Assembly: GCA_030146445.1 (NCBI GenBank)
Contig: JASLBT010000167.1
Span: forward strand, 1-35,472
From: Segetibacter sp.
GTDB taxonomy: Bacteria; Bacteroidota; Bacteroidia; Chitinophagales; Chitinophagaceae
Length of the DNA stretch: 35,472 bases
Reading direction: 5' to 3'
The position numbers and the translations under genes were made by a program. Within the stretch, counting starts at the first letter, position 1, and each line of letters begins with the position of its first letter. Shown piece by piece: positions 1 through 7,769 of this stretch. Under the pieces are notes generated by a model, which worked only from the letters and a program-made list of their open reading frames with translations, did not search any database and was not told where the DNA came from.

Positions 1-2457
1 TCGTTGAAACCCTTTCAGTGCACGTACCGGTGCATTTTTATCGGAACCCGAAACGTATAATTGCACCACTTCATCACCATCCCTTTTACCCGTGTTTTGC
101 ACCACACAGGAAACCGTGATGTTTCCGCCCCTACGTGCCGACGCAGGAACCTTCGGGATCGAGTAATCGAAGCTGCTGTAGCTTAGCCCGTAACCAAAGC
201 CAAACAGTGGCTGACCTTTAAAATAACGGTAAGTTCTATTGGCCATACTGTAATCATTGAAGTCGGGGAGGTCGCTATCGCTCTTGTAAAATGTTACCGG
301 TAAACGGCCGGCGGGGTTATAATCGCCAAACAATACATCGGCAAGTGCAGTGCCGGCAGACTGACCGCCATACCAGGCGTTGATAATCGCTGGAACGTTT
401 TCCGCTTCCCACGGAAAGGCAATGGCGCTACCTGTCATAGCTACAAATATTATTGGCTTCCCTGTTGCCGACAGTGTCTTAAGTAATCTTGTTTGCACTG
501 GGGGTAGGGCTATGGTCGTTCTGTCGCCGCCATTGAACCCCGGGTAATTAACCGTCATTTCTTCGCCTTCGAGCTGGGGTGATATGCCGCCAACATAGAT
601 GATCGCATCAACGTTTTTCATCCTGGCAGCAAGTGCAGTAAAGTCCGTGGCCGCAAAGTTTCCTGTTCTTAGTTTCACCGATGCTTTGCCATCCACCTGG
701 TTATACTCTAAAACGATGCGGTAAGTTTTATTGGTTTCGGTACTCAGCTTATAGGTGCGTGCACCCCAGCGATTCTTCGTCCAGGCATTTAGTTGTTCTT
801 TGCCGTTCACCAGCAGGCGGTAGCCATCGTCAGCTTCCACTTCAAACGTGATATCGCCGGTTGTAGTTGCAGCAAAATCGGTGCTATACCGGGCAGTAAA
901 ATTGTAGGCCTTCAGGCCTGGAACAACCATCTCACCTTCCTGCCAGTTGTGTTCTAACTGTTCTTCCATTCGTGTGAGAATCGGTGTACCGCTCAGGTCG
1001 TTGTTGGAAAAGTATTCTGCCCTGAATCCTTTTTTTCCCTCGAATGAAAACCGGTCAGACAGATCGGTATATGCCAGTAAGGTGTCATTGGTAAAGTTGA
1101 TCGCCTTTTCGTAGATCACTTCAGTATTAGCGCCGAGCTTTTCTTTAATGCCCTGTAGTGCAGTTACAATGCGCGAAGGGGTACCGTTATAGTTGCCCAG
1201 GACTGCGATGGGGTTATCTGCATTGGGACCAACAACGGCTATCTTTTTAATCTGTTTGCTTAATGGCAGCACATTGTTCGCATTTTTTAGCAGTACGATG
1301 GATTGACGCGCCATTTTTAACGCATGTGCCTGGTGCGGTGCACTCTCCAGCACTGAAGCGGGTGTCTGCGCATAGCTGACCATCGAAGGCGGATCAAACA
1401 TGCCCAGGCGAAAGCGGATCATAAACAATCGTTTCACCGAAACATCCAGCTGCTTTTCGGTGAGCTTGCCGTTTTTTACTGCCTGTACAAGGGCCTTGTA
1501 TGCTGCAGTACCGCAGTCGATATCGGTGCCATGCAATACGGCATCGGCCGATGCACTTTCGGCATCAGGATGGGTTTTGTGGTTCTTAAAAAAATCGTCT
1601 ATTGCCCAGCAATCTGATGTGACATACCCGTTGAATTTCCATCGGTTCCTTAGTATGTCTACCATCAACTGGTCGCTGCCGCAACAAGGTTGACCTTTGA
1701 ATGCGTTATACGCACACATGACCCCCGCGACATCTGCTTTGGTAATGAGTTCCTCGAAAGCGGGCAGGTAGGTGTTCCACAGGTCGTAATCCGAAGGACT
1801 TACATTGAATACATGGCGGGATGGTTCGGGACCGCTGTGAACGGCATAGTGTTTTGCGCAGGCCGCAGCTTTAAGGTACTTCGGGTCAGTGCCTTGCAAA
1901 CCACGAACGAATGCACTGCCGAGCATGGATGTGAGAAACGGGTCTTCGCCATAAGTTTCCTGCCCGCGGCCCCAACGCGGATCGCGAAAGATATTGATGT
2001 TGGGTGTCCAGTAAGTCAGGCCGAGGTAACGGTCGCCCGTTTTACCCAGTTGTATGGCCTTGTTGTGTATCGCCCGCCCTTCAAGGGCCGAGTAGTCGGC
2101 CATCTGCTTCAGGGAATTGGTGTCGAAGGTGGCAGCCATAGCGATCGCCTGAGGGTAAACGGTAACCTTAAAAGGTGTTCGTGCTACACCATGCAATACT
2201 TCGTTCCACCAGTCATAAGCGGGTATGCCAAGCCGTGGTATAGCCGGAGCAGCATTCAGCATCTGTGCCACTTTTTCTTCGAGGGTAAGCCGGCCAACGA
2301 GGTCATCCACCCTTTGCGCGAACGATAGTTTCGTGTTGTTGAAACCATAGCCCGGATTTGTTTGCGCGTTAGTCGCAAAAGCAAAAACAAAGCTGGCCAG
2401 CAGGAGTAACAATACCTGGCGATGGATTGGTGCAGAAATTTGTTTACGTAAATACAT
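1..2457 (-). CDS. GH3 beta-xylosidase/beta-glucosidase with PA14 insert (3' end cut by window)
   Basis: I translated this partial gene directly: ATG at 2457-2455, then 819 uninterrupted codons running off the window start. It begins with a signal peptide (hydrophobic stretch about residues 14-29, then TNAQ), so it is probably periplasmic. The GH3 N-terminal barrel follows, with RDPRWGRGQETYGEDP (159-173) and the nucleophile motif VTSDCWAI, Asp282. A PA14 domain lies at roughly 475-597, inserted in the second GH3 domain. SPQLEGEEM (Glu630) fits the probable acid/base region. The C-terminal fibronectin-like domain starts near the cut end. GH3 proteins of this layout release xylose or glucose from oligosaccharide non-reducing ends; the xylan context favours xylosidase. 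It lies 590 bases beyond the GH10 gene on the same strand and may have its own promoter. GH3 assignment is firm; substrate is inferred. Confidence 0.93.
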   Translation of the reverse strand, partial: MYLRKQISAPIHRQVLLLLLASFVFAFATNAQTNPGYGFNNTKLSFAQRVDDLVGRLTLEEKVAQMLNAAPAIPRLGIPAYDWWNEVLHGVARTPFKVTVYPQAIAMAATFDTNSLKQMADYSALEGRAIHNKAIQLGKTGDRYLGLTYWTPNINIFRDPRWGRGQETYGEDPFLTSMLGSAFVRGLQGTDPKYLKAAACAKHYAVHSGPEPSRHVFNVSPSDYDLWNTYLPAFEELITKADVAGVMCAYNAFKGQPCCGSDQLMVDILRNRWKFNGYVTSDCWAIDDFFKNHKTHPDAESASADAVLHGTDIDCGTAAYKALVQAVKNGKLTEKQLDVSVKRLFMIRFRLGMFDPPSMVSYAQTPASVLESAPHQAHALKMARQSIVLLKNANNVLPLSKQIKKIAVVGPNADNPIAVLGNYNGTPSRIVTALQGIKEKLGANTEVIYEKAINFTNDTLLAYTDLSDRFSFEGKKGFRAEYFSNNDLSGTPILTRMEEQLEHNWQEGEMVVPGLKAYNFTARYSTDFAATTTGDITFEVEADDGYRLLVNGKEQLNAWTKNRWGARTYKLSTETNKTYRIVLEYNQVDGKASVKLRTGNFAATDFTALAARMKNVDAIIYVGGISPQLEGEEMTVNYPGFNGGDRTTIALPPVQTRLLKTLSATGKPIIFVAMTGSAIAFPWEAENVPAIINAWYGGQSAGTALADVLFGDYNPAGRLPVTFYKSDSDLPDFNDYSMANRTYRYFKGQPLFGFGYGLSYSSFDYSIPKVPASARRGGNITVSCVVQNTGKRDGDEVVQLYVSGSDKNAPVRALKGFQR

Positions 2458-2802
2458 AATTATAGAAAATGAAAAATTAAAGATGTAAAATGAAAAACCC
2501 ATTTCACGATCGGAATAACAGGTCGTATCTAAAGCAATATTTTATACACCGGGTAAGGTAATAGCTTCTTGTTTTACTTTCACCTGCCTGTGACCCATAC
2601 GTCAAAACGCACACAAATACTTAACGCAAACCATTCCCGGATCCTGACGCTTAACGCATTAGTGCGCTTAACAATTCAACATAACCCTAAACAGAAACAA
2701 TCTTACCTGATTAATTGTAAATTCATAACACTTGATCATTCACAAATCAATGTAGTTTAGTTAGGCTGATTGTACCGTTTATTTGCCCAAACATATCCTG
2801 CA

Positions 2803-2858
2803 GTACAAGAGTGCGACGCCCGTCCGACTGCCCGGCCGACTGGCGGAGCTGGGCGGGC
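2803..2858. repeat. Composite intergenic repeat: GTACAAGAGTGCGACGC plus GC-rich GACTGG hairpin
   Basis: Positions 2803-2819 read GTACAAGAGTGCGACGC, which recurs in reverse orientation at 14562-14578 with one mismatch. It is followed directly by GTCCGACTG and then a hairpin at 2830-2858, whose arms GCCCGGCC and GGGCGGGC pair except for one mismatch. The GCCGACTGGCG...GGGCGG core recurs at 35164-35188 and, more loosely, at 24833-24856. The block is much more GC-rich than its flanks and is non-coding on both strands. It looks like an extragenic palindromic repeat; any function is unknown. Confidence 0.6.
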
Positions 2859-2996
2859 GCAGCTGGTGGGCAAGGATGTTCAATAGTAATCCTTTGGTTG
2901 GGTCCAAAAAGAAAGTTCTTAAGTAAACGACATTGATTCATAATTCATCATCCATGACCCATCATCAAAACTCCTGATTCGTGACTCATAATTCAC

Positions 2997-3031
<35 letters not shown>

Positions 3032-3048
3032 ACCTCATCATTCATCAT

Positions 3049-4161
3049 TCACTGAAGCCCCTTCACCACTTCCGCATAGGCTTTTTTCCTTTTGCGGTTT
3101 ACATCGAATAACAGCGGGTAATTTTTCCGGCCTTGCACGGGGTAACTTTCAAGCCAGGTGTACCTGTCGCTTACGTTCCAGAAGGTGACACCAGTGATTA
3201 CGTCACGATGCTTTCTAAACACATCAAACACCATCTTGTATTTTTCGAGTTGTTTTTGTTCCAGCTCGGGGGTGAACACGTCTACATCCGTTGCGACCCT
3301 GGGCCTGCGTTCTTTTTCCCACGGGTAAATCGATATGTCCACCTCGGTAAATTGTACTTTTAATCCGAGTGAAGCGTATCTTTCAATGGCATCGGTTAGT
3401 TCTTTTTCGCTGGGTTCAAACACCGACCAGTGCCCTTGTAGACCGACAGCGTGGACCGGCACTTTTGCAGTGACCAGTTGTTTGAGGAGTTGATAGATCC
3501 GTTCCCTTTTTTCCGGGCGTTCGGTATTGTAATCATTATACACCAGGACGGCATTTGGGTCTGCAGCATGGGCATACTCAAATGCACGACTGATGAATTC
3601 GTCGCCGCAGATTTTGTACCACAAGGAATTTTGACGTAGCACGTTTGGCGGATTGTCATCTACGGCCTCATTCACGACATCCCACGCGTATATCTTGCCT
3701 TTGTATCGGCCGACCACTGCGGTGATATGATCTTTGAGCCTTTTCAGCAATACTTCTTTGGTTACCTGCTCACCTCTTGCGTCTTTAAAAAGCCAGTCGG
3801 GATTGTATTCGTGCCATAGCAGGTTATGACCCCGCACCTTGATGTTGTGTTTCTCTGCAAAGGCAATTATAGCGTCTGCATTTTTCCAGTTGTAGGTGTT
3901 TTCGGCAGGGTGAATGCCGGACCATTTCATATCGTTTTCGGGGGTGATGCTGTTAAACTCACGAACGATCAGTGCTGAGTCTTCACCTTTGATAGATTGC
4001 GGACCGACCGCAACACCGATAGGAAAAAAGCTTTTATAGTAGTCTTTTAAGCCCTTGCTGCTTTCCTCCGGGCTGCGCAACACAGCTGAGGTTTTCCTGC
4101 TACAACTGCCAGCATTTAACAACAACAAACAAAAGGCAGGTACAATTATTCTTTTAACCAT
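3049..4161 (-). CDS. GH10 endo-1,4-beta-xylanase, probable lipoprotein
   Basis: A 370-residue single-domain GH10 xylanase that cleaves internal beta-1,4-xylosidic bonds. The N-terminus MVKRIIVPAF...NAGSC (Cys20) resembles a lipoprotein signal, although the -3 residue is not the usual Leu. The residues after Cys lack the acidic surface-export signal seen in surface lipoproteins, so a periplasmic location is likelier. The catalytic domain (about 40-368) shows GHNLLWHEYNPDW (111-123), acid/base Glu165 in WDVVNEAVDD, and nucleophile Glu273 in VQFTEVDISIYPW. Length is normal for a GH10 catalytic domain. The start lies 14 bases after the GH115 stop, so the two are surely co-transcribed. It probably shortens imported oligosaccharides, complementing the larger multidomain GH10 at 25083. 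Confidence 0.96.
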   Translation of the reverse strand: MVKRIIVPAFCLLLLNAGSCSRKTSAVLRSPEESSKGLKDYYKSFFPIGVAVGPQSIKGEDSALIVREFNSITPENDMKWSGIHPAENTYNWKNADAIIAFAEKHNIKVRGHNLLWHEYNPDWLFKDARGEQVTKEVLLKRLKDHITAVVGRYKGKIYAWDVVNEAVDDNPPNVLRQNSLWYKICGDEFISRAFEYAHAADPNAVLVYNDYNTERPEKRERIYQLLKQLVTAKVPVHAVGLQGHWSVFEPSEKELTDAIERYASLGLKVQFTEVDISIYPWEKERRPRVATDVDVFTPELEQKQLEKYKMVFDVFRKHRDVITGVTFWNVSDRYTWLESYPVQGRKNYPLLFDVNRKRKKAYAEVVKGLQ

Positions 4162-4175
4162 AATGCGACTTTAAT

Positions 4176-6728
4176 CTATTTTGTTTCGGGCGGACCCAGG
4201 TAAGTTCTTTTAAGTCCACCGGTGTCAATTACCAGTTTCTGAAGCAAAACACCGGGGTCAACCATCCAGTATTTCAGCGTATGTGCACCGGCTTTGCTTA
4301 CACGGTGTTTACTTGTTTTTATAATGATGTTGTCGGCCACCCACTGGTTCCATAGCCTTTCAAAATTGCCTTCATGCATATTGATGACCTGCGGCTTTTC
4401 GTCGTCTATCGAAATGGCGAAGCGCAAACCTTCATTGTGGAAATTCAGGGTAGGGGAAAGATAGACCTGCACGCTGATGCTATCGGCATCGTTTAGTACA
4501 ATGTCGTAATTCAGAGCGGGAGTACCGGCAGCAGGGTTGACAGCGCCGGCTGTTACCGGGAAGGGCGTGACTGCTGATAAAGTTCTCCCCAGGTTTGGGA
4601 TCACCTGCCATTGTACACCTCTGGAGCTGACAGCTTTTGAATAGTGCGGCGCTTCAATGGAAATGTATCCGTTTTTTTCGGCAAAAACGCTTTTGGTACC
4701 TGGCCATTCTGTTGTTGGAGTACCGACTGCAGCCTGCAAACTATCCAGCCATTTAACCGTGCCTTGATTATCATTTTGAAGATACTTGACCTCCGGCATC
4801 GTATTCGTTAATGGTTGCTGCCAATAGGTATAACCAATGTGTGTCTGGTCCATCATGTGGCTCCACTTGCCCCCGGCGAGCGTATCGTTATAGTATTTAC
4901 TAATCAGGGAATCTTTCAGGTATAAGTACTTTGCCCTTTCGGCAAGCGCGTTTGTTCCGGGTAACCGGAGGGAAGCATACTCGCGATTTTTTGCAACAAC
5001 AAGATACAGTTCGTTCAGGTTTGCACTTGCCTGGACAGGGTGCAACACAAGTTGGTAATAAGCATCGTGGTAAGCGGCAGGCAACTGTTTAGCGATTGAT
5101 TGCGCCTTTGCAAGGAGCTTGTTGTATTCGACAACCACCCGCTCTGCTTCCTGATAATTTGCAAGGCTGTAGGTATCCGGTGAAAGTAGTTCGGGTTTGC
5201 GGCGGCTGTTGTATTTTGAATACAGTGCGAGAATGTTGCCTATGGTCTTTGCATGTTGCGCACCAAACTGTTTCGTCGCCCATTGGGTGTAGTATTCAGG
5301 AAGTCTTTCGGCCGGCCACTGCTCCGGTTTCCATGCATAGTCGAGGAAGAAATTGATCGGGAACTCCATGGGTTTCAGGTCGCCAACATTAACAATCCAG
5401 ATCCTGTTGACGCCATAATCGTACGCAAGGTGCATTTGCTCCCATGTGCGTTCAATCTGGTTTGTGTTGATCCATTTATAATTTCTCGGGCCGCCTACAT
5501 AATCGAAGTGATAATAGATGCCGTAACCGCCGGAATGTTGTTCACCCTTCTTTGGCAACTTGCGAATGTTTCCCCAATTGTCGTCACACAGTAAAAGGGT
5601 TACATCATCGGGTACCCGCATTCCTTTGTCGTAATAGTCCTGCACTTCTTTGTATAATGCCCAGAGTTGCGGTGTTTGTGACGGGGCCTTTCCGGTTACT
5701 TCACCAATGATTTTTCGCTGATCTTTTACGATCCGTTCAAGTAAGTCGGTTGCTGTGCCACTTGTCATTGGCTCGTCACCGTCGCCACGCATCCCGATGG
5801 TGACGATGCTTTCATGTGTTCCCATGTTTTCGATCCCCTTTCGCCAGAAGGCCCGCAGTACGCTGTCGTTGGTTGTATAATTCCAGGCGCCTTTGCCATA
5901 TCGCTTCCATTCCTGTTGTGCACGCAGCATGGGTTCGTGGTGGCTGGTGCCCATTACAATGCCATACTTGTCGGCCATAACAGGATTAAGGGTGTCGTCG
6001 TCGTTGAATGCATTTCCCCACATTGCCGGCCAGAGGTAATTCGCTTTCATGCGCAGCAGCAGCTCGAACATTTTCTCGTACATACGATGATTTACACCAC
6101 CAAACTTTTCTTTGGTCCAGCCGGAAAAAGCAGGGGCTTCATCATTGATAAAAATACCGCGGTACTTGACAGCAGGAGCGTCGGCCTTTGACACGCCGGG
6201 CTTGAGGTATACTTGTTTATGTTTTACGACTGGCACATCGGCCCACCAGTACCATGGCGAGACACCAATTTCTCCCGTGATATCGAAAACTCCGTACGCG
6301 GTGCCTCTTTTGTCGCTGCCGGTAATGACCAATGCCCGGCCTACCCCTTTGAAAGGCGCTGATATTACTCCGTATTGATAGCCGTCCCACTTGTCTTTCA
6401 AGCCAGCCGTTTTTAACGTACCGGCAGTAGCCAGTTGCTTTATCGTAGCTGATCTGTTTAAGCTGCCGATGATGATCAGGTTTGCAGCTCGTGACGGTAG
6501 CTGGTGTATCACTGCGCTTTTACGACCGGTAACTTTTTCTATATCGCCGGCAAGCAATTGTGCCGACTGTTGAACCAGCCAATGGTCCGACTCGTCCACA
6601 TAAATCGGGGTTGCGCCATTAGCATCGGCGAGCGGAAATGCACCAGGTGTTGGATTTGTAAATACGAAGTTTTGTGCGTTGAGTTTAGCTCCACAGAACA
6701 ACGATAACAGCACTAGAATATATTTCAT
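4176..6728 (-). CDS. GH115 xylan alpha-1,2-glucuronidase
   Basis: An 850-residue GH115 enzyme, a family that removes (4-O-methyl-)glucuronic acid from xylan, including from internal xylose units. I chose the ATG at 6728 because MKYILVLLSLFCGAKLNAQ is a clean signal peptide; the frame stays open upstream only to a TTG and adds ten residues with no signal character. Family landmarks (numbered from this start) are INDEAPAFSGW (about 194-204), LLLRMKANYLWPAMWGNAF (223-241) and GTSHHEPM (260-267). A beta-rich C-terminal domain (about the last 170 residues) matches the GH115 C-terminal domain. It is probably periplasmic. It sits between the SDR gene (238-base gap) and GH10 (14-base gap). I am sure of the family. 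Confidence 0.95.
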   Translation of the reverse strand: MKYILVLLSLFCGAKLNAQNFVFTNPTPGAFPLADANGATPIYVDESDHWLVQQSAQLLAGDIEKVTGRKSAVIHQLPSRAANLIIIGSLNRSATIKQLATAGTLKTAGLKDKWDGYQYGVISAPFKGVGRALVITGSDKRGTAYGVFDITGEIGVSPWYWWADVPVVKHKQVYLKPGVSKADAPAVKYRGIFINDEAPAFSGWTKEKFGGVNHRMYEKMFELLLRMKANYLWPAMWGNAFNDDDTLNPVMADKYGIVMGTSHHEPMLRAQQEWKRYGKGAWNYTTNDSVLRAFWRKGIENMGTHESIVTIGMRGDGDEPMTSGTATDLLERIVKDQRKIIGEVTGKAPSQTPQLWALYKEVQDYYDKGMRVPDDVTLLLCDDNWGNIRKLPKKGEQHSGGYGIYYHFDYVGGPRNYKWINTNQIERTWEQMHLAYDYGVNRIWIVNVGDLKPMEFPINFFLDYAWKPEQWPAERLPEYYTQWATKQFGAQHAKTIGNILALYSKYNSRRKPELLSPDTYSLANYQEAERVVVEYNKLLAKAQSIAKQLPAAYHDAYYQLVLHPVQASANLNELYLVVAKNREYASLRLPGTNALAERAKYLYLKDSLISKYYNDTLAGGKWSHMMDQTHIGYTYWQQPLTNTMPEVKYLQNDNQGTVKWLDSLQAAVGTPTTEWPGTKSVFAEKNGYISIEAPHYSKAVSSRGVQWQVIPNLGRTLSAVTPFPVTAGAVNPAAGTPALNYDIVLNDADSISVQVYLSPTLNFHNEGLRFAISIDDEKPQVINMHEGNFERLWNQWVADNIIIKTSKHRVSKAGAHTLKYWMVDPGVLLQKLVIDTGGLKRTYLGPPETK

Positions 6729-6901
6729 TGAAAAGTCGTTATGATTGCGGTTTAACAAAGTTCATTATTGCATAAAAAGATGACTTGTTCGACGCCTCCT
6801 TCCAAAGCCGGTTCATTTCGCGTCCGGACGGCGTGGCCGGGCAGGCAACCGCGGAAGTCATGTATTGCCAAAGCCTGGTCCGGAAAAAAACATTTATTCA
6901 G

Positions 6902-6921
6902 CACCAGTTTGTCAACTGGTG
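6902..6921 (-). promoter_or_regulatory. Hairpin in SDR-GH115 gap, possible attenuator
   Basis: A perfect 8-base inverted repeat, CACCAGTT / AACTGGTG with a TGTC loop, sits in the 238-base gap between the SDR and GH115 genes. On the transcribed minus strand a run of seven T (6885-6891 on the plus strand as A) follows about a dozen bases after the stem. That spacing is too far for a standard terminator, so partial termination or an RNA processing site is only a possibility. The gap is otherwise GC-rich without a recognisable gene. Confidence 0.4.
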
Positions 6922-6966
6922 AGCAGTACGGCACATCAGGCATGCGGCATTGCAAGATTGATTTAC

Positions 6967-7716
6967 TCAGAAGCCGATCGAGTTGCCCCCGTCCACCGGC
7001 AGTACCACACCGGTGATGTACTTAGCCGCATCAGATGCCAGGAACACTGCTGCATCCCCGATGTCGGCAGGCTCGCCCAGCACACCCATCGGTGTCCGAC
7101 CCATAGCTTTTCCTTTTCTTTCCGGATCGTTGTTGAGTGCTTTTGCCGACATTTCTGTAGCAATAAATCCCGGTGCGATACAATTGATGCGTATCCCTTT
7201 CGGCGATAACTCAACGGCCATTGCGCGTGTCATACCTTCAATCGCCGACTTTGATGCGGTATACGCGATGACTTTGGGAATGCCATATTGTGAAGCCATT
7301 GAACTAATGTTGATGATGGCCCCGTTACCTGCAGTGAGCATACATTTTACCACCTCACGGGATAGTACAAATATGGATGTCAGATTGGTGAGAATGACCT
7401 TTTGAAAATCTTCGTCGCTTACTTCGGTGAACTCTTTCTTCATATTAATGCCGGCATTATTAACCAGCACATCAATTCTTCCATGGTCGTGTAAAATCTT
7501 TTTTACCATCGCCGGTATTGCCGCGAGGTCGTTTAAGTCGCAGCTTATGGGAACACATCGTTCCCCCAGTTGTTGTTTCGCATTATCGAGCTTCTGCTGG
7601 TCGCGGCCTACGATGACGGTCGTATAGTTGTTGCTGACAAATTTTTCTGCTATTGCGAGTCCTATGCCCGAGCCACCGCCCGTAACAATTGCGATCTTCT
7701 CTTGTTTGATTTCCAT
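6967..7716 (-). CDS. Short-chain dehydrogenase/reductase (SDR), candidate sugar-acid oxidoreductase
   Basis: A 249-residue classical SDR, probably cytosolic and NAD(P)-dependent. It has the cofactor motif TGGGSGIG (12-19), NNAG (86-89), and the catalytic set Ser139, Tyr152 and Lys156 (YTASK), with a normal C-terminal PVDGG. By length it is closest to gluconate 5-dehydrogenase, KduD or FabG-type enzymes. It lies 53 bases after GH67 and before GH115, so it is embedded between two glucuronidase genes. No canonical UxuB is present in the window although UxuA is, so it could reduce fructuronate to mannonate in the glucuronate branch. That role is inferred from context; the SDR class is certain. 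A general 3-oxoacyl-ACP reductase or a xylose/gluconate dehydrogenase are alternatives. Confidence 0.9.
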   Translation of the reverse strand: MEIKQEKIAIVTGGGSGIGLAIAEKFVSNNYTTVIVGRDQQKLDNAKQQLGERCVPISCDLNDLAAIPAMVKKILHDHGRIDVLVNNAGINMKKEFTEVSDEDFQKVILTNLTSIFVLSREVVKCMLTAGNGAIINISSMASQYGIPKVIAYTASKSAIEGMTRAMAVELSPKGIRINCIAPGFIATEMSAKALNNDPERKGKAMGRTPMGVLGEPADIGDAAVFLASDAAKYITGVVLPVDGGNSIGF

Positions 7717-7769
7717 TGATGGTGTTTCGTTTTAAATACCTGAAAAGTATAAGTGATGCTGAGCGAACG

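Noticed and set aside
1400..2328. Plus-strand open frames of 97 and 212 codons within the GH3 gene
   Set aside because: They are antisense shadows of the GH3 coding sequence, which has full catalytic motifs on the other strand.
2569..2760. 63-codon open frame upstream of GH3
   Set aside because: AT-rich, low-complexity product in the presumed promoter region of a divergent gene; no supporting features.
6729..6758. Longer GH115 start (TTG at 6758)
   Set aside because: The extra ten residues lack signal character, while the ATG at 6728 begins a clear signal peptide.
6752..6955. 67-codon minus-strand open frame between SDR and GH115
   Set aside because: It crosses the hairpin region and has no recognisable features, so I see no support for a real small gene.
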